Part shown: piece after piece, positions 63,114-64,000 of the stretch | Layout of the letters: each line of letters begins with the position of its first letter | Position numbering within the stretch: position 1 is the stretch's first letter | DNA from: Novilysobacter selenitireducens | Lineage (GTDB): Bacteria > Pseudomonadota > Gammaproteobacteria > Xanthomonadales > Xanthomonadaceae | DNA: 64,000 bases | Assembly (NCBI RefSeq): GCF_020026895.1 | Contig: NZ_JAINZW010000001.1 | Coordinates: 248,001 to 312,000 of the forward strand | Direction: 5' to 3' | The notes under the pieces: generated by a model | Database searches by the model: none | What the model was told of the DNA's origin: nothing | What the model saw: the letters and a program-made list of their open reading frames with translations, nothing else | Made by a program: the position numbers and the translations under genes

Positions 63114-64000
63114 TTATGAATCACGAAGCCGCGGCATGCCGTGGGCGTCGCGATCCTCGGTGACGGCTTCGTCGTAGATGCGGGCGCGCACGTCGCGGCC
63201 CGGCAACTCGCTGATCGCTTCGCCGCGCGATGCGCGCAGCGCGTTGGCGTAGCTGTGGCGGGCCAGGGCCTCGTCGCCGTGCTGGGCGAAGCCGTGGCCG
63301 AGTTCTTCCCACGCCTCGCTGTTGGCGCCCTGCGCGAGCGCGCGATGCAGGTAGGTTTCCGCCTGCGACCACTGGCCCTGTGCGCGTGCCAGCCGCGCCA
63401 GCGTCACCAGCAGGCCGGGGCTGGCCGGGTGCGCCTGCAGCCAGCGCTCGGCGTGTTCGCGACGCGCGTCCAGGCGGCCGATCGGCAGCCGGCCGTAGAG
63501 GCCGGCCAGGCCCTCGTCCCACTGCGTGTCCAGCGCGTGTTCGATGCTGCTGGCCGCGGCCTCTTCCCAGCGCAGCGCGGCCGCGCGTTCGGCGTACGCG
63601 GCGACGATCGCAGGGTGGGCGCGCAGCGGCTTGGGCAGCGCTTCCCAGCGGTCGGCCAGGACGTTGGCGTCGCCGGCCTCGCGCAGCCCGGCCTCCGCCC
63701 ATTGCGCTTCGGCGCGCTCCATGCGCGACTTCGGCCACGCTTCCTGCTGGCGCAGTGCGCCGAGCAGGCCGTAGGCCTCGCCGGCGCGGCCCAGTTGCGA
63801 CAGCGCTTCGGCGCGCAGCGCAACGCCGCGCGGCGGCAGCGGCTGCGCGTTGGGTGCGTCCAGGGCGCTCAGGGCATCGGTCGGGCGCCCGTCGTCCAGG
63901 GCGAGTTCGGCCTGCGCGACGGCGCGGGCGGTCGGGTGGCGCGAGGCCAGCGCATCCAGGTGCTGCTGGGCGAGCGCGGCATCGCCGCGCGCCGCCGCGG
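63114..64000 (-). CDS. HemY-like TPR protein, 5' end outside the window
   Basis: The frame is open to the right edge; about 295 C-terminal residues are visible. They consist of TPR-like helical repeats (for example GLLVTLARLARAQGQWSQAETYLHRAL and AWEELGHGFAQHGDEALARHSYANAL segments), typical of the C-terminal half of HemY-type proteins, which have two N-terminal membrane helices and lie next to hemX/hemD in many proteobacteria. Whether the upstream genes are hemXD cannot be seen. HemY of this type is linked to haem biosynthesis by gene context, its biochemical role being a coproporphyrin-related scaffold at best. An in-frame ATG at 63722 is internal, since the coding sequence clearly continues upstream of it. 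Confidence 0.75.
   Translation of the reverse strand, partial: AAARGDAALAQQHLDALASRHPTARAVAQAELALDDGRPTDALSALDAPNAQPLPPRGVALRAEALSQLGRAGEAYGLLGALRQQEAWPKSRMERAEAQWAEAGLREAGDANVLADRWEALPKPLRAHPAIVAAYAERAAALRWEEAAASSIEHALDTQWDEGLAGLYGRLPIGRLDARREHAERWLQAHPASPGLLVTLARLARAQGQWSQAETYLHRALAQGANSEAWEELGHGFAQHGDEALARHSYANALRASRGEAISELPGRDVRARIYDEAVTEDRDAHGMPRLRDS

Overview
The window looks like a chromosomal piece of a high-GC member of the Xanthomonadaceae (Lysobacter/Luteimonas-like). This is inferred from the Xanthomonas/Caulobacter-type TonB-dependent receptor, a perfect CRP/Clp-type operator, the complete Entner-Doudoroff operon with its own glucokinase, and dense families of short palindromic intergenic repeats. 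I see no rRNA, tRNA, CRISPR array, insertion sequence or phage gene. Both edges cut genes: an AEC-family permease on the left and a HemY-like TPR protein on the right.

Layout: 1-12 kb is mostly housekeeping and envelope genes (ParA-like ATPase, SixA phosphatase, YceI, a phospholipase D lipoprotein, a thioesterase, an acyltransferase, a YheT hydrolase, a TPR/sulfotransferase-like protein, a YbhB protein). Inside it, at 5.9-6.8 kb, lies a compact unit that I could not match to anything known: a perfect CRP/Clp box, a run of hairpins, two tandem small genes whose proteins share a Gly-Tyr-rich C-terminal block, and a strong terminator. 12-19 kb holds uppP and the zwf-pgl-edd-glk-eda operon. 19-27 kb holds a sodium/sugar symporter, a TonB receptor and a secreted amylase with a DOMON-like tail. 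27-35 kb holds an alcohol dehydrogenase, a MacAB/Lol-like export operon, an M49-like lipoprotein peptidase, a DUF2058 protein and a YgjP-like metallopeptidase.

35-51 kb is a starch/maltodextrin locus: esterase, DUF6445-type oxygenase, GH97 alpha-glucosidase, pullulanase-type GH13, flavin-dependent halogenase, GH13_23 alpha-glucosidase, MFS sugar transporter, lipoprotein amylase and a LacI-family regulator. The inferred flow is: surface and periplasmic GH13/GH97 enzymes cut starch; the TonB receptor imports oligosaccharides across the outer membrane; the MFS and SSS carriers bring maltodextrin and glucose into the cytoplasm; GH13_23 releases glucose; Glk phosphorylates it; and the Entner-Doudoroff operon degrades it. 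A shared LacI-type palindrome near TGAATAC-GTATTCA sits in three divergent intergenic regions of this system, and a related copy lies upstream of zwf, so import, hydrolysis and central catabolism may form one regulon.

51-64 kb holds glnA with a sigma-54 promoter, an ECF sigma/anti-sigma/DUF4097 operon, a GT41 O-GlcNAc-transferase-like protein, ntrBC, sodC, a GNAT acetyltransferase, an unknown protein and a FadI-type thiolase.

The intergenic spaces carry about 32 copies of two related palindromic repeats (A1 and A2). They follow a nearly fixed cyclic order, A1+ A2+ A2- A1-, and two arrays look like recent duplications of the four-element unit. Other repeat families (B, C, D) also occur. One B copy sits in frame inside the amylase coding sequence, and two genes take their stop codon from an A1 copy.
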